Shown here piece by piece: positions 26,153-34,991 of a stretch of 59,659 bases of DNA. The notes below the pieces were generated by a model. It did no database searches, was not told the origin of the DNA, and saw only the letters and a program-made list of their open reading frames with translations. A program made the translations under genes and the position numbers. Location of the stretch: the IMG/VR virus record IMGVR_UViG_3300027889_000037, positions 1 to 59,659 of that record; one strand, 5' to 3'. Within the stretch, counting starts at the first letter, position 1. The number at the start of each line of letters is the position of its first letter. This DNA comes from a virus.

Positions 26153-29107
26153 ATGGTTGATCTTGCCAGTGTAGGACCCGAAGGCGTCACCGCGGACCTG
26201 GAGAAAGCGCCTCCAGCCGTGACCGATGCCGATTCCTATGAGAAGATCGCTGCCGGCACCGACTACCTCGATCCCAAGGGCAACAAGCGGACCAAGCCGT
26301 ATCGGGTGAAGGACGCGGACGAATATGCCGCGCTCCCCGAAGGCGTGCCGTACATCGACCCCGAGGGCAACTCGCGCACGTCGCCGAAGTACGAAGACCT
26401 CGATTTCACCACTCAAACGCTCTATAACATGAGCGTGAACGACGCCGAGCGCAAGAAAGCGCTGGAGCGCGGCTACCCCGGCAAGGTCAAGACCAACAAG
26501 CAAACCGGCGAGATGTACGTCGATGAGGACGGCACCTTGCGCCGTTCGCGCGGTTACAACAAGTCGCCGATGTCGTTTATCACCTCGCAGGCGGCGCCCG
26601 TCGCTGGTTCAATCACAGGCGAGATTGGCGGCGGGATTGCAGGCGGCATAGGCGGGTCGGTCGTGCCCGGAGCAGGTACGGCAGCAGGCGCAACAGTTGG
26701 TGCGATTGCCGGCGGTGCTGCCGGCGGTGCTGCCGGGCAAGGCTTCAACGACGCGATCCTGGAACTGGCCGGCGTGTACGATAGAACCAAGACCGAGGAA
26801 GCGGGCGAGCTGGGCATGGCTGGCCTGTTTGGCGGGGTCGGCACGGCTGCCGGGCGCGGCTTGGCGGCGGCAGCGCCTGCCATTAAGGGCGCGGTCAAGA
26901 ATGCACTGCCGAAGGTAGTGGGCGATTTCTTAGGCGAGACGCCGGAAAATATCTCACAAGCCAGTGCCCTGCGGGACAAGGGCGTCATGGTGCCGCCATC
27001 GGCCCACATGAAAGAGGCGCCGCATGTCATCAACGTGTCCGAGCGCTTCGATCCTGCGTTTCGCACCCAGGACCCGTTGCTGCAATCGGCGACCGAGCAT
27101 TACGAGAAGTCGGGTAAGGATATCCTCAACACGCTTTCCGGCGATGCTGGGCCTCCCAACGTCAAGTCGCTGACCGATCCGAAGGCGGCAGTGTCCACCG
27201 AGCGAGCGGGCGAGGCTGTGCTGGGTCGCACGCGCGACGAGTTGCGCAAGGCGGATGAAGCATTGCGCCAGGCGCTCGAAGCTAAGCGCGCAAACCTGGC
27301 TGGCTCGATGCAGGAGCGCGTCGCAGCGCAGGAGTCGCAAACCCGGCAGCTCGAAACGGCGGCGGCCGAGGCGCGCAAGGCGGCGCAAGGGGTGATCGAT
27401 GCCGGGTTCCAGGAGATCGACAAGTCCAGCCAAGCCGCGATGGATGCCGTTAAGGCCGGACATAATGGCGGAACCCTTTGGCAGCAGGTTGCCGAGAAAA
27501 TACAGAAGGTGCGCGCCGGTATCATGGGCCGCGCCAACAAGATGTATTCCGAAGCGGACTCGCTGGCCGGCGGGTTGAAGCCGGACATTAGCGGCCTGCC
27601 AGAACGCGCGCAGGCATTTCTCGATCAGTTGCCGGAGGGCTTTGAGGGCAAGTATCCGACCATCATCAAGCAGCTCCGCGACATGGCGGGCGAAGTGGAC
27701 GAGGAAGGCAAGGTTGTTCGCGAACCGGCACAACCGACGTGGGCGCAGTTGCATAATCTGCGTTCGGTGATGCGGCAGAACTATAACCGCCTCGACCTGA
27801 CGCCCGACGTGAAGCAAGGCACGTTCAAGTTTTTTGCTAATCGCGTCGATGAAATCCTTAATGATGCAAACGCCGTGCCCGAGTTGAAGGCAGCGGCCAA
27901 GCAGCTCCGCGAAGCCGACAACTTTTATCGCGAGAACATGGGTGCGTTCAACGACAAGCGCATCCAGGCGGTGATGGATGGCCTAGACGCCGGTCTGCCC
28001 GCTGATCCGAAAGTGCTGTTCGACACCATCGTCAAGGAAGGCCGCTCGGATCTGACGAGGAAAGTGTCCGAGATGGTCGGTCCCAACCTGTGGGCCGGGG
28101 TCAAGGCGGCCGACGTGCGCGAGATGCTGGAACAATCCAAGTCGGTCACGGGCGAGATCGACGGCAAGCGGTTCGTGTCACAAGTGCTGGAGCGCTACCG
28201 CAGCGGGATGCTGGAAGCGGTTCACGGCAAAGAAGTCACGCAGAAATTGCTTCAGCAGGCGCAGAACATCGAGGCGTTGGCTGGGCGCCTGAACATTCCG
28301 GTTCGTCCCGGCGACACGATTCGTGATGTGATCGAGACCGCGCGTGCCGCAGGCGAGGCTGCCAAGGCCGCCGCCAAGCAGGACCCGCTGGGCACTTTGA
28401 CCCGTGAGATGAAGGGTATCGAACGGCAACTTGCAGCGACCAAGCAGACCGCGCGCAAGAATTTGAAGACCAACAATGCGCTCGACTTCCTCTACGATGA
28501 GTCGGTTGGCGCGTCCGAGGCTGTGGACAAGATTCTCGGCAGCGAGGATTTGATTATTGCCGCTGCCTCTAAGTTTGGGCCGAGTTCGCCTGAATTCAAC
28601 CTATTGCGCCAGACGTGGGCGCAAAAGCTGCTCACTGGTACGCTGACGCCGAGTAGCAAGTTGGCGAAGGTTTCCGAGGAAGTGCAACGTATCATGTTTC
28701 CCGGCGTCAGCCTCGATCAGATGAAGACGCTGGCGAAAGAGATGGACTTTCTCATGGGCACACGCGGCAGCATGGGTCAGAGCATGGCCGGCGGCCTCGC
28801 GGCGATGTCCAAGGTCGAGCATCCGTGGTCCAGTATCATCGGAAAAGGTGGCGAATATCTGCCCAAGATACCGTTTGCCGATGCTGGTGGCCGTTACGTG
28901 TTGGGCAAGTATTTCAAGTTTGTCACCAACATCGCGAACAACCCCGCATTCTTGCGTTGGATCGAGAAGGGGCTTAAGGGTGACGATCGGGCACGCGAGA
29001 TGGTCAAGGAATTGGTGCAGCGGCGCATGAAGATCGGCGGCGCGATGGGCGCGGGCGTCGGCGAATCGCAATTCCAGACGCCAAACCAAAACACGATGCT
29101 GCAATGA
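26153..29107 (+). CDS. Large internal virion/ejection protein 3
   Basis: 984 residues. Near the N-terminus there are two copies of a GTDYLDPKGNKRTKPY / GVPYIDPEGNSRTSPKY motif, seen in very large phage ejection proteins. Residues about 145-200 form a glycine-zipper hydrophobic stretch (GEIGGGIAGGIGG and following) able to enter a membrane. The rest is helical with coiled coils. Size and place match podovirus gp16-like core proteins, but I see no transglycosylase motif. It overlaps the next gene by 4 nt. Confidence 0.65.
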   Translation: MVDLASVGPEGVTADLEKAPPAVTDADSYEKIAAGTDYLDPKGNKRTKPYRVKDADEYAALPEGVPYIDPEGNSRTSPKYEDLDFTTQTLYNMSVNDAERKKALERGYPGKVKTNKQTGEMYVDEDGTLRRSRGYNKSPMSFITSQAAPVAGSITGEIGGGIAGGIGGSVVPGAGTAAGATVGAIAGGAAGGAAGQGFNDAILELAGVYDRTKTEEAGELGMAGLFGGVGTAAGRGLAAAAPAIKGAVKNALPKVVGDFLGETPENISQASALRDKGVMVPPSAHMKEAPHVINVSERFDPAFRTQDPLLQSATEHYEKSGKDILNTLSGDAGPPNVKSLTDPKAAVSTERAGEAVLGRTRDELRKADEALRQALEAKRANLAGSMQERVAAQESQTRQLETAAAEARKAAQGVIDAGFQEIDKSSQAAMDAVKAGHNGGTLWQQVAEKIQKVRAGIMGRANKMYSEADSLAGGLKPDISGLPERAQAFLDQLPEGFEGKYPTIIKQLRDMAGEVDEEGKVVREPAQPTWAQLHNLRSVMRQNYNRLDLTPDVKQGTFKFFANRVDEILNDANAVPELKAAAKQLREADNFYRENMGAFNDKRIQAVMDGLDAGLPADPKVLFDTIVKEGRSDLTRKVSEMVGPNLWAGVKAADVREMLEQSKSVTGEIDGKRFVSQVLERYRSGMLEAVHGKEVTQKLLQQAQNIEALAGRLNIPVRPGDTIRDVIETARAAGEAAKAAAKQDPLGTLTREMKGIERQLAATKQTARKNLKTNNALDFLYDESVGASEAVDKILGSEDLIIAAASKFGPSSPEFNLLRQTWAQKLLTGTLTPSSKLAKVSEEVQRIMFPGVSLDQMKTLAKEMDFLMGTRGSMGQSMAGGLAAMSKVEHPWSSIIGKGGEYLPKIPFADAGGRYVLGKYFKFVTNIANNPAFLRWIEKGLKGDDRAREMVKELVQRRMKIGGAMGAGVGESQFQTPNQNTMLQ

Positions 29108-29355
29108 CCACCCTCGCCGATATCGAGAAACTGGTGCAAACTACCGCTCAGAAGGCGCTAGAAGACGCTACTCCGCTGCAAGAGCGGATAGACGCCTTAC
29201 GCGCGATCGGTCCCTACTATACCGCGCTGAAGAAAGCCGCCGGCCAGGAGTCTCCCGATTCGGGGGGCGACCCGACCATGGACGATATGCGTTCGCAAAT
29301 CGAGGAGTCAGGGAATGGCAGAGCCGTTCAAACTCGAAGTCGTTCCCGAAACTGA
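29104..29355 (+). CDS. Small helical hypothetical protein
   Basis: 83 residues; helical first 50 residues (DIEKLVQTTAQKALED) then a disordered Asp/Gly/Ser tail ending in Arg/Ser repeats. Coupled to the 984-residue protein by ATGA overlap. Similar small proteins often follow ejection genes. Not recognised. Confidence 0.6.
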   Translation: MTTLADIEKLVQTTAQKALEDATPLQERIDALRAIGPYYTALKKAAGQESPDSGGDPTMDDMRSQIEESGNGRAVQTRSRSRN

Positions 29356-29587
29356 TTCTGAGCAGTCGGATAAGTCCGATGCCGGCATGGCGATGCTGAT
29401 GATGGGGCTGAAGGCTCTGTCGCAGCGAGCGTTGATCGCCTTGTCAGCGTGTTTTACGCTGATCACGGTCGGTTCCTGCTTTTGGTTGTACATGAGCCGA
29501 TCGACGCTCGATCCGCAGGAATTGATCCTGTGCGGCATGTACGCACTGTTCGTTCTCGCAGCGAATGCGATCGTGAGGCGGGCATGA
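29315..29587 (+). CDS. Two-span membrane protein
   Basis: 90 residues with hydrophobic helices at about residues 38-60 and 70-86. GAGGAG is upstream of ATG 29315, and the gene overlaps the previous one by 41 nt. Probably inner membrane; could belong to lysis or exclusion. Function unknown. Confidence 0.6.
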   Translation: MAEPFKLEVVPETDSEQSDKSDAGMAMLMMGLKALSQRALIALSACFTLITVGSCFWLYMSRSTLDPQELILCGMYALFVLAANAIVRRA

Positions 29588-30048
29588 TCAGGATTCTGGT
29601 TTTTCTTGCTGCGCTGTTTACTTCTACCGCTGCTTGGGCACAGCAGCCAGTTCAGATGCAGTGCCTCGATCCCAATGGTGGGGCCGGATCGCAATGGGTG
29701 CCGTGTCAACCGAGCAATGCCGCAGCGCTCGGCAATCTCATCTCAGGCACTGGTATGACGACCAGCTCAGGCGCAACAACGATCATCGCCGCGCAAGGCG
29801 CCGGGATAAAAATGCGGATTACCGGCGTGCAGTGCGGGCGGGACGATGCCGGCACGACGGCCATCCATGTGACGCTCAGCGATACAGTATCGACGGTTCT
29901 GGTGATTCCCAACAACGGCGGCGGTGGCGGCAATAATGCCGTATTTTCAAACCCGCTTGTCGTGGCCGCCAACGCAGCATTCACCTACACACCGTCGAGC
30001 GGTATCACCAATACCTACTGCAACGCTCAAGGCTATCAGAGCAAATGA
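29584..30048 (+). CDS. Signal-peptide-bearing phage protein
   Basis: 154 residues from ATG 29584 (ATGA overlap with the previous stop). The first 20 residues are a clear Sec signal peptide with an AWAQ-type cleavage site. The mature part is a small beta protein with three to four cysteines, rich in Gly, Ala and Thr. A secretion signal is unusual for a gene lying between ejection and fibre genes. It may be exported to the periplasm or cell surface. Confidence 0.65.
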   Translation: MIRILVFLAALFTSTAAWAQQPVQMQCLDPNGGAGSQWVPCQPSNAAALGNLISGTGMTTSSGATTIIAAQGAGIKMRITGVQCGRDDAGTTAIHVTLSDTVSTVLVIPNNGGGGGNNAVFSNPLVVAANAAFTYTPSSGITNTYCNAQGYQSK

Positions 30049-30995
30049 ACCGGTTGCTGCTCGTCGCCACGCTCCTGCTTGGCATCGTCGGCGCGCATGC
30101 GCAGAGCGACTTGCTGCTGATGGGTGTTGGGACGGCACCTAAGAGCGGAACACCTGCCGGTTTTCAAGGCCCCGGCGACATAACTTCTGGCGCCATCGCG
30201 TTCTACAGTGCGGGTCGTGCGTACAACGCAGCCTACGCCGCCGCGCAAAGCCCGCTCACCGACATAGTGGACACCGCGACGGGATTGGCGACGTGCACGA
30301 TCAAAGTCGGTACGAACGGCTTTGCCAATGTGAGTGCCGTCGTTTGTCCTACCGGCGCACCTGTTGTCAGCGTGACAACGTTCTGCACGGTGACGCACAT
30401 TGGATGTAGCATCGCCAAGCTCTACGACCAGACCGGCAACGGCAATCACGTCGTACAGGCGACGCTCGCCAATATGCCGGGGCTAACGCTTAGCGCACAG
30501 AATGGATTGCCGTGTGCGGTCGGAACCGGGGCTGGATATCTGGTCAGTGCAGGAAATATCACACAGGCTGTTCCCTATACAGTAACGGCTGTTGGAGAAC
30601 GAACTAACAACGTCACTACCGCACAGAGGATAATTACAAACGGCGCGAATATCGGACGCCACACTTGGACCCCCGCGGCCAATACAGTTGCCTATGATGC
30701 CACGACTGCGGTTTCGTTGACCGCAGCAGATGGCGCGTTTCATGCCATGCTTGGGATAACCAGTGCGTCGGCGCCATTGTTTGCTGTCGATAGTAGCGCA
30801 AATACCAGTACGTCAACCAATGGTACGACCGCTTTAAGCAGCACAGAGGAAGTCATGGCGACTGGCGTTGCCGGCAGTCCTATACTACCCGGAAACTTCT
30901 TTTGCGAAGCCGGCATCTGGCCCGCCGATCTCAACGCATCCTATCAAGCGATACTCGCCAATATGCGCAGCGCCGTCTATGGGTGGAATTTCTGA
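30045..30995 (+). CDS. Secreted arabinofuranosidase-B-like protein
   Basis: 316 residues. A Sec signal peptide (residues 1-20, ending AHAQ) precedes a beta-jelly-roll-like region. The block CSIAKLYDQTGNGNH is the hallmark of the catalytic domain of alpha-L-arabinofuranosidase B (GH54) and related LamG-like folds in tail fibres. It could bind or cut arabinose-containing or similar surface sugars. It lies in a row of fibre-like genes, coupled by overlaps on both sides. Whether it is part of the virion or exported is unclear. Confidence 0.68.
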   Translation: MNRLLLVATLLLGIVGAHAQSDLLLMGVGTAPKSGTPAGFQGPGDITSGAIAFYSAGRAYNAAYAAAQSPLTDIVDTATGLATCTIKVGTNGFANVSAVVCPTGAPVVSVTTFCTVTHIGCSIAKLYDQTGNGNHVVQATLANMPGLTLSAQNGLPCAVGTGAGYLVSAGNITQAVPYTVTAVGERTNNVTTAQRIITNGANIGRHTWTPAANTVAYDATTAVSLTAADGAFHAMLGITSASAPLFAVDSSANTSTSTNGTTALSSTEEVMATGVAGSPILPGNFFCEAGIWPADLNASYQAILANMRSAVYGWNF

Positions 30996-31492
30996 TGCCA
31001 AGCGGCAACCCGGTCCTTCAGTCCGGCAACAATATCACCCCCCAGCACCTCGCGAGCTGGACCACGGATGGCGTGATCCAGGATTCGGGCGTCAGCTTCA
31101 ATAATACGCAAGCCTTTTTCCGCTCCGACATTCTCAACGTCAACTTCAACCTGACCAGTTCCGACAACCAGATTCTGATCAATTTGCCGGTTGGGTTTAC
31201 GCGGTGGCGGCCTTCGGTAATATTTATCTCGGGCGCATCAGGGACATTGACGACGGCGACGTGTAGCGTTTACACGCAACCGGCGGCCGGGGGGTTTGCC
31301 ATCGTGTCAAGTGGAACGGCTATTACTGTGACCAATGGATCGATCGACACCAACAATAACATGCAGGCGTTAAGCTTAAACGACGCCAATACGATGGCGC
31401 TGAGCGATACCGCGATCTATTTTCGAGTTCAGAACCCGCAAGGCGCGCCGGCAACGGCCAACATCACGGTTTTTTATGAACCGCTTCCTTAG
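30995..31492 (+). CDS. Fibre-associated beta protein with shared TPxH...WTTDG motif
   Basis: 165 residues from ATG 30995 (TGATG overlap). Near the N-terminus it has GNNITPQHLASWTTDGVIQD; the next gene has the matching GGNVTPTHVGAWTTNGVLQD behind its signal peptide. This shared block suggests a common attachment or assembly motif. The rest is beta-rich, Thr/Asn/Ser-rich and low in charge, as in receptor-binding or fibre-tip domains. No signal peptide of its own. Confidence 0.62.
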   Translation: MPSGNPVLQSGNNITPQHLASWTTDGVIQDSGVSFNNTQAFFRSDILNVNFNLTSSDNQILINLPVGFTRWRPSVIFISGASGTLTTATCSVYTQPAAGGFAIVSSGTAITVTNGSIDTNNNMQALSLNDANTMALSDTAIYFRVQNPQGAPATANITVFYEPLP

Positions 31493-33752
31493 CATTATTG
31501 TTGCGCTATTCTGCTCGCCCGCGCTGGCGCAAAATGGTGCGCCGGTCAAGCAGGGAGGTAACGTCACTCCTACGCATGTCGGCGCGTGGACAACGAACGG
31601 CGTTCTTCAGGACGGCGGAACCGCGGCAATTCCCTTTCTCACCTCGATCGGCACCGTCTACAACGGCCCCTCGATCTGCGCCTGGAGTGCCTTGTCTACG
31701 TCAGGAGCGGCGCAGGAGCTGTGCCTGGGCGCGACCAATGCCGGCGGCGCCACGATCACCGTGCAGAACTTCGGCTCGGCTACGGCACTGCCTCTCTCGC
31801 TCAGCCTCAATGGTACGATATACCAGTTTCCCTTTTCCACGAGCGGCGTGATTGGGCCGGTCACCACGATCATCAACGACGGCGCCTGCTGGGGCAATAC
31901 AACCGGCACGCTCCTGAAAGAGTGCGCGCCGCTGGTTTTACTGAATGGCACATCAAATGGCGTTTGGTGGAAAAACGTCAGTGGGACGCCAGACGCGTCG
32001 ATTGCTGAATCGTCGGGTAACAGCCTCCTTATAAAAACTCCAAGTGCGACAAATACCGGTGTCATTACCGATTCGCTCGGTAACCCTATGCTGACTATGT
32101 ACGGGGAGCAACCCAGCAATGGTGCATGGTCGTTCAACCTCACCAGCGGTCATTGCGGTATCGGCGATGAAGATCTGACTGTTACTGGGACGCCTACAGC
32201 GACCGAACAGCCAGGGTTTACCTACACGATTGGCTCAACAACTGCGACTGTGACATACACGGTCCAGCCGGGCGATACCAATAATAGCATCGCAACCGGT
32301 CTAGCGGCGGCGGCACAAGCAAACACGATTTTCAAATCACTCGTCAACGGCACTTGCCCGGACGGAAACACCTACAATGGTGCGATCACAGCCGTATTTC
32401 TTGGTAACGCGCAGATGGGGTTTGACCCTATCTGGTCCGCCAATCCAACCGCAGGCGGAAATAGTTTTAGCGGTATCAACTCGACGCACACGACAATCAC
32501 GACTTTCCCGATCAATGAATTGACCGGTGCGCTTTATCGTTCGGATAATTCGTTCGTCGCAGGACGCAATGCCGCAGTAAATGATAACCCGTTTCAGTAC
32601 CAACTTCTTTACCAAGACAGTACCGGCGCTTCCGCCGTCTATTGGTCCGAAACGGTTCTTGCCCATAGCGTGACTCCGGGGGCGACCACACCAGATGTGA
32701 ACTGGAGTTTTGGCGGTGTCTGCGCGTATGATTGGCTGGTAAATACCGGACAAGCGTTTTTCGAAGCCAGCGCTGGCTGCGATCTAAATCTCGTCGCCAA
32801 CGATTCTACAACTAACAACGTTAATGTTGCGACCGGCAGCGCTGGAGCGATTAATCTTCGTGCCGGGAGCGGGGGGGTAATCGCTGGCAATGGTACTATC
32901 GTCGGCCAATATTGTGTGACCAACGCAACGTCAGGCTCGATTTGCCTCAAACCGCCAACCGGCGCACTCGGCACCCAGACCCTCACACTGCCCGACGCAA
33001 CGGACACGCTGACCGGCAAGGCGACGACCGACACGCTGACCAACAAGACCATCGTTTCCTCGACCGACACGCTGGGCGGCGTGACCATGGGGCTTGGATC
33101 GGACGCGACCGGCGACATCTACTACCGCAATTCGGGTGGTCAGCTTGCCCGGTTGCCGATCGGTTCGACCAACCAACAGCTCGCCGTGGCTGGCGGGCTC
33201 CCGGCATGGACAGCAAGCACTAATTCGATGGCCTATCTCTGCACCATCACCGCCAGCAATTCCACGTCCCTTAACAACGCCTCGCCCACATCCGGCTCGT
33301 GTCCGCTTAATGGCACCTATACATCTTATGAGCTTCGTTTTCATAATATCGTTCCGGCGAGCAATGAAAAAATCCTGGAAATTCAAGTTCACTCCAGCGG
33401 TTCCTACCAGGCTACGGGCTATATCACTTCGCAAAATTTTTGCGCGAACAGTACCTGTGCGGGTGGCAACCCGACGACGTACATTCCGCTTTCCTACCCG
33501 TCCGATGCCAACGCCGCGGCTCTACAAAATGCCGCACCTGGATTTACCGGTACCGTCACGATTACAACTCCGTCAATCAGCGGACTGATAAGCGTAGTTA
33601 CCTACGGTGGCTATCTTGATGGTGGTGGGCTTGCCGGTACTAGCACGGGGTTCGGCTATTGGAATACCCCCGGTGTCGTTGATGGCTTCCAAGTCCTGAT
33701 GGACTCTGGTAATATCGCCTCTGGTTCGATCTTCGTGTATGGGATTCAGTGA
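31476..33752 (+). CDS. Tail fibre/spike protein with signal peptide
   Basis: 758 residues. After a signal-peptide-like start (residues 1-18, ending PALAQ) comes GGNVTPTHVGAWTTNGVLQD, then a long low-charge beta-rich body with Asn/Thr/Gly bias. Around residues 500-560 there is the fibre signature LTLPDATDTLTGKATTDTLT followed by NKTIVSS, common in phage tail fibres, and the C-terminus is a compact receptor-binding-like domain. It probably binds the host surface. An N-terminal secretion signal on a fibre is odd and deserves a check. Confidence 0.72.
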   Translation: MNRFLSIIVALFCSPALAQNGAPVKQGGNVTPTHVGAWTTNGVLQDGGTAAIPFLTSIGTVYNGPSICAWSALSTSGAAQELCLGATNAGGATITVQNFGSATALPLSLSLNGTIYQFPFSTSGVIGPVTTIINDGACWGNTTGTLLKECAPLVLLNGTSNGVWWKNVSGTPDASIAESSGNSLLIKTPSATNTGVITDSLGNPMLTMYGEQPSNGAWSFNLTSGHCGIGDEDLTVTGTPTATEQPGFTYTIGSTTATVTYTVQPGDTNNSIATGLAAAAQANTIFKSLVNGTCPDGNTYNGAITAVFLGNAQMGFDPIWSANPTAGGNSFSGINSTHTTITTFPINELTGALYRSDNSFVAGRNAAVNDNPFQYQLLYQDSTGASAVYWSETVLAHSVTPGATTPDVNWSFGGVCAYDWLVNTGQAFFEASAGCDLNLVANDSTTNNVNVATGSAGAINLRAGSGGVIAGNGTIVGQYCVTNATSGSICLKPPTGALGTQTLTLPDATDTLTGKATTDTLTNKTIVSSTDTLGGVTMGLGSDATGDIYYRNSGGQLARLPIGSTNQQLAVAGGLPAWTASTNSMAYLCTITASNSTSLNNASPTSGSCPLNGTYTSYELRFHNIVPASNEKILEIQVHSSGSYQATGYITSQNFCANSTCAGGNPTTYIPLSYPSDANAAALQNAAPGFTGTVTITTPSISGLISVVTYGGYLDGGGLAGTSTGFGYWNTPGVVDGFQVLMDSGNIASGSIFVYGIQ

Positions 33753-33753
33753 C

Positions 33754-34323
33754 ATGACCGACCGCTTCTCGATCTGCCTACCGTTTACGATGCAGCAGGA
33801 ATGCAACGTCCATACGGGGACGGCTGCGGACTGGTCTAACCCGCGCAACTTCGATGACGATCCGCACGATCCGGGCGGCGAAACTCAATGCGGCATCACG
33901 GGCAATGAGTACGACGTGTGGCTGCGACAGCAGGGATTGCCGGCGGTCGATGTGCGTAAGATAACTCAGGTCCAAGGTGAGGCCATTTACGATGGCTCGT
34001 ATTGGCAACCTAATTGCCCGAAGTGCCCGGCCGGTGTCGATATGTGCGTGTTCGATGAGAACGTAAACGCCGGCCCGCGGACATCCACCATTTTGCTGCA
34101 ACGGGCACTGGGCATTACCGCGGATGGCGCGTGGGGGTCGAATACCGATAAAGCGGTTGCGGCAATTGCCAACCCGGCAGCGATCGTCAACGCCTTCACA
34201 GCCGAGCGCGAAGCTTACTATCGTTCGCTTTCGACATTCAAATACTTTGGCACCGATTGGATACGGCGGTCGCAAAAAATCGGTGCGGAATCCCTCAAGA
34301 TGGCAACAGGAGCAACGTCATGA
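33754..34323 (+). CDS. Endolysin, GH108-type lysozyme
   Basis: 189 residues from ATG 33754 (33739 is possible but overlaps the fibre gene). The core QQECNVHTG followed by DDPHDPGGETQCGITGNEY matches the glycosyl hydrolase 108 family, where Glu in the first block is catalytic and DPGGxTxxGIT lines the site. The C-terminal half (ALGITADGAWGSNTDKA) resembles the peptidoglycan-binding domain that normally follows. It would cut the glycan chain of murein at lysis. It heads the lysis group with a holin-like gene coupled behind it. Confidence 0.83.
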   Translation: MTDRFSICLPFTMQQECNVHTGTAADWSNPRNFDDDPHDPGGETQCGITGNEYDVWLRQQGLPAVDVRKITQVQGEAIYDGSYWQPNCPKCPAGVDMCVFDENVNAGPRTSTILLQRALGITADGAWGSNTDKAVAAIANPAAIVNAFTAEREAYYRSLSTFKYFGTDWIRRSQKIGAESLKMATGATS

Positions 34324-34655
34324 GTTTCAGTCCCAGAACGCGGTTCATCATCCAGCTCGTGGTGTTCGTATGCGTTGGCATCACCCAGGGCACTGTCCAC
34401 CTCACCAATATGGTTCCTGAAGGCTGGATCCCGGCAGCTCTTGCCTACGCAGGTTTCATCGCTTTCCTCGGCACCGGCTTTACCACGCTGTTGAGCGGGT
34501 ACGGCATGACCACGCAAAACCGCATTGACGCGGCGGCGTCGCTTCCCGAGGTCAAGGCCATGCTGACCACAGAAGATGTGGCCAAGGCGGCGCCCAGCGA
34601 TAAGGTGGTTTCCACTGTGCAAGCCGCTCAGGCGGTCTCACAAAAGGCCGCATAA
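34320..34655 (+). CDS. Holin-like membrane protein
   Basis: 111 residues from ATG 34320 (ATGA overlap with the endolysin). Two hydrophobic helices (about residues 10-28 and 38-60) and a cytoplasmic-type charged C-terminus. Size, topology and its place directly behind the endolysin fit a holin that forms membrane holes to time lysis. No family signature was recognised. Confidence 0.62.
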   Translation: MSFSPRTRFIIQLVVFVCVGITQGTVHLTNMVPEGWIPAALAYAGFIAFLGTGFTTLLSGYGMTTQNRIDAAASLPEVKAMLTTEDVAKAAPSDKVVSTVQAAQAVSQKAA

Positions 34656-34825
34656 TGGACCTCTCAGCCATCTTCCAATTCCTGCCCTACGCCTCCCGGC
34701 TAGCGGCAGCAGCACAAACCATCGAACGCCTGGAAAAAGATCCCGGTGTTCAGGACATCATCAAACTGGTTGAAGAACTTGGACCGCTGTTGGCGAAGGC
34801 AGCGGCGCCTGCGCAACATGGCTAA
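34655..34825 (+). CDS. Small amphipathic helical protein
   Basis: 56 residues, overlapping the holin stop (TAATG). Predicted helices (LPYASRLAAAAQTIERLEK and DIIKLVEELGPLLAKAA) with no full membrane span. Possibly an antiholin or lysis accessory; inference from place only. Confidence 0.55.
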   Translation: MDLSAIFQFLPYASRLAAAAQTIERLEKDPGVQDIIKLVEELGPLLAKAAAPAQHG

Positions 34826-34907
34826 CGAACTTTTAACTTTGGCGATGTTTCTGATCCCGGCCTTGGTGCTTTTCGCCATGGGGCGCGGGCCAGACGGCGG
34901 CGGTTGA
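34818..34907 (+). CDS. Tiny single-span membrane peptide
   Basis: 29 residues, LLTLAMFLIPALVLFAMG forming one membrane helix and a short Gly-rich end. Overlaps the previous gene by 8 nt. Likely part of the lysis group if translated. Confidence 0.45.
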   Translation: MANELLTLAMFLIPALVLFAMGRGPDGGG

Positions 34908-34991
34908 ATTTGGTTGCTGAGTGTGGCGGACTTACCACACCAAGTTGTGGCATCTTGCGAGGGCAAATGCACCACATTCAGGAGAGTTGAC

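Noticed and set aside
25466-26503. A 345-codon reverse frame in the ejection protein genes
   Set aside because: Antisense to long, coherent virion genes; composition is that of a shadow frame.
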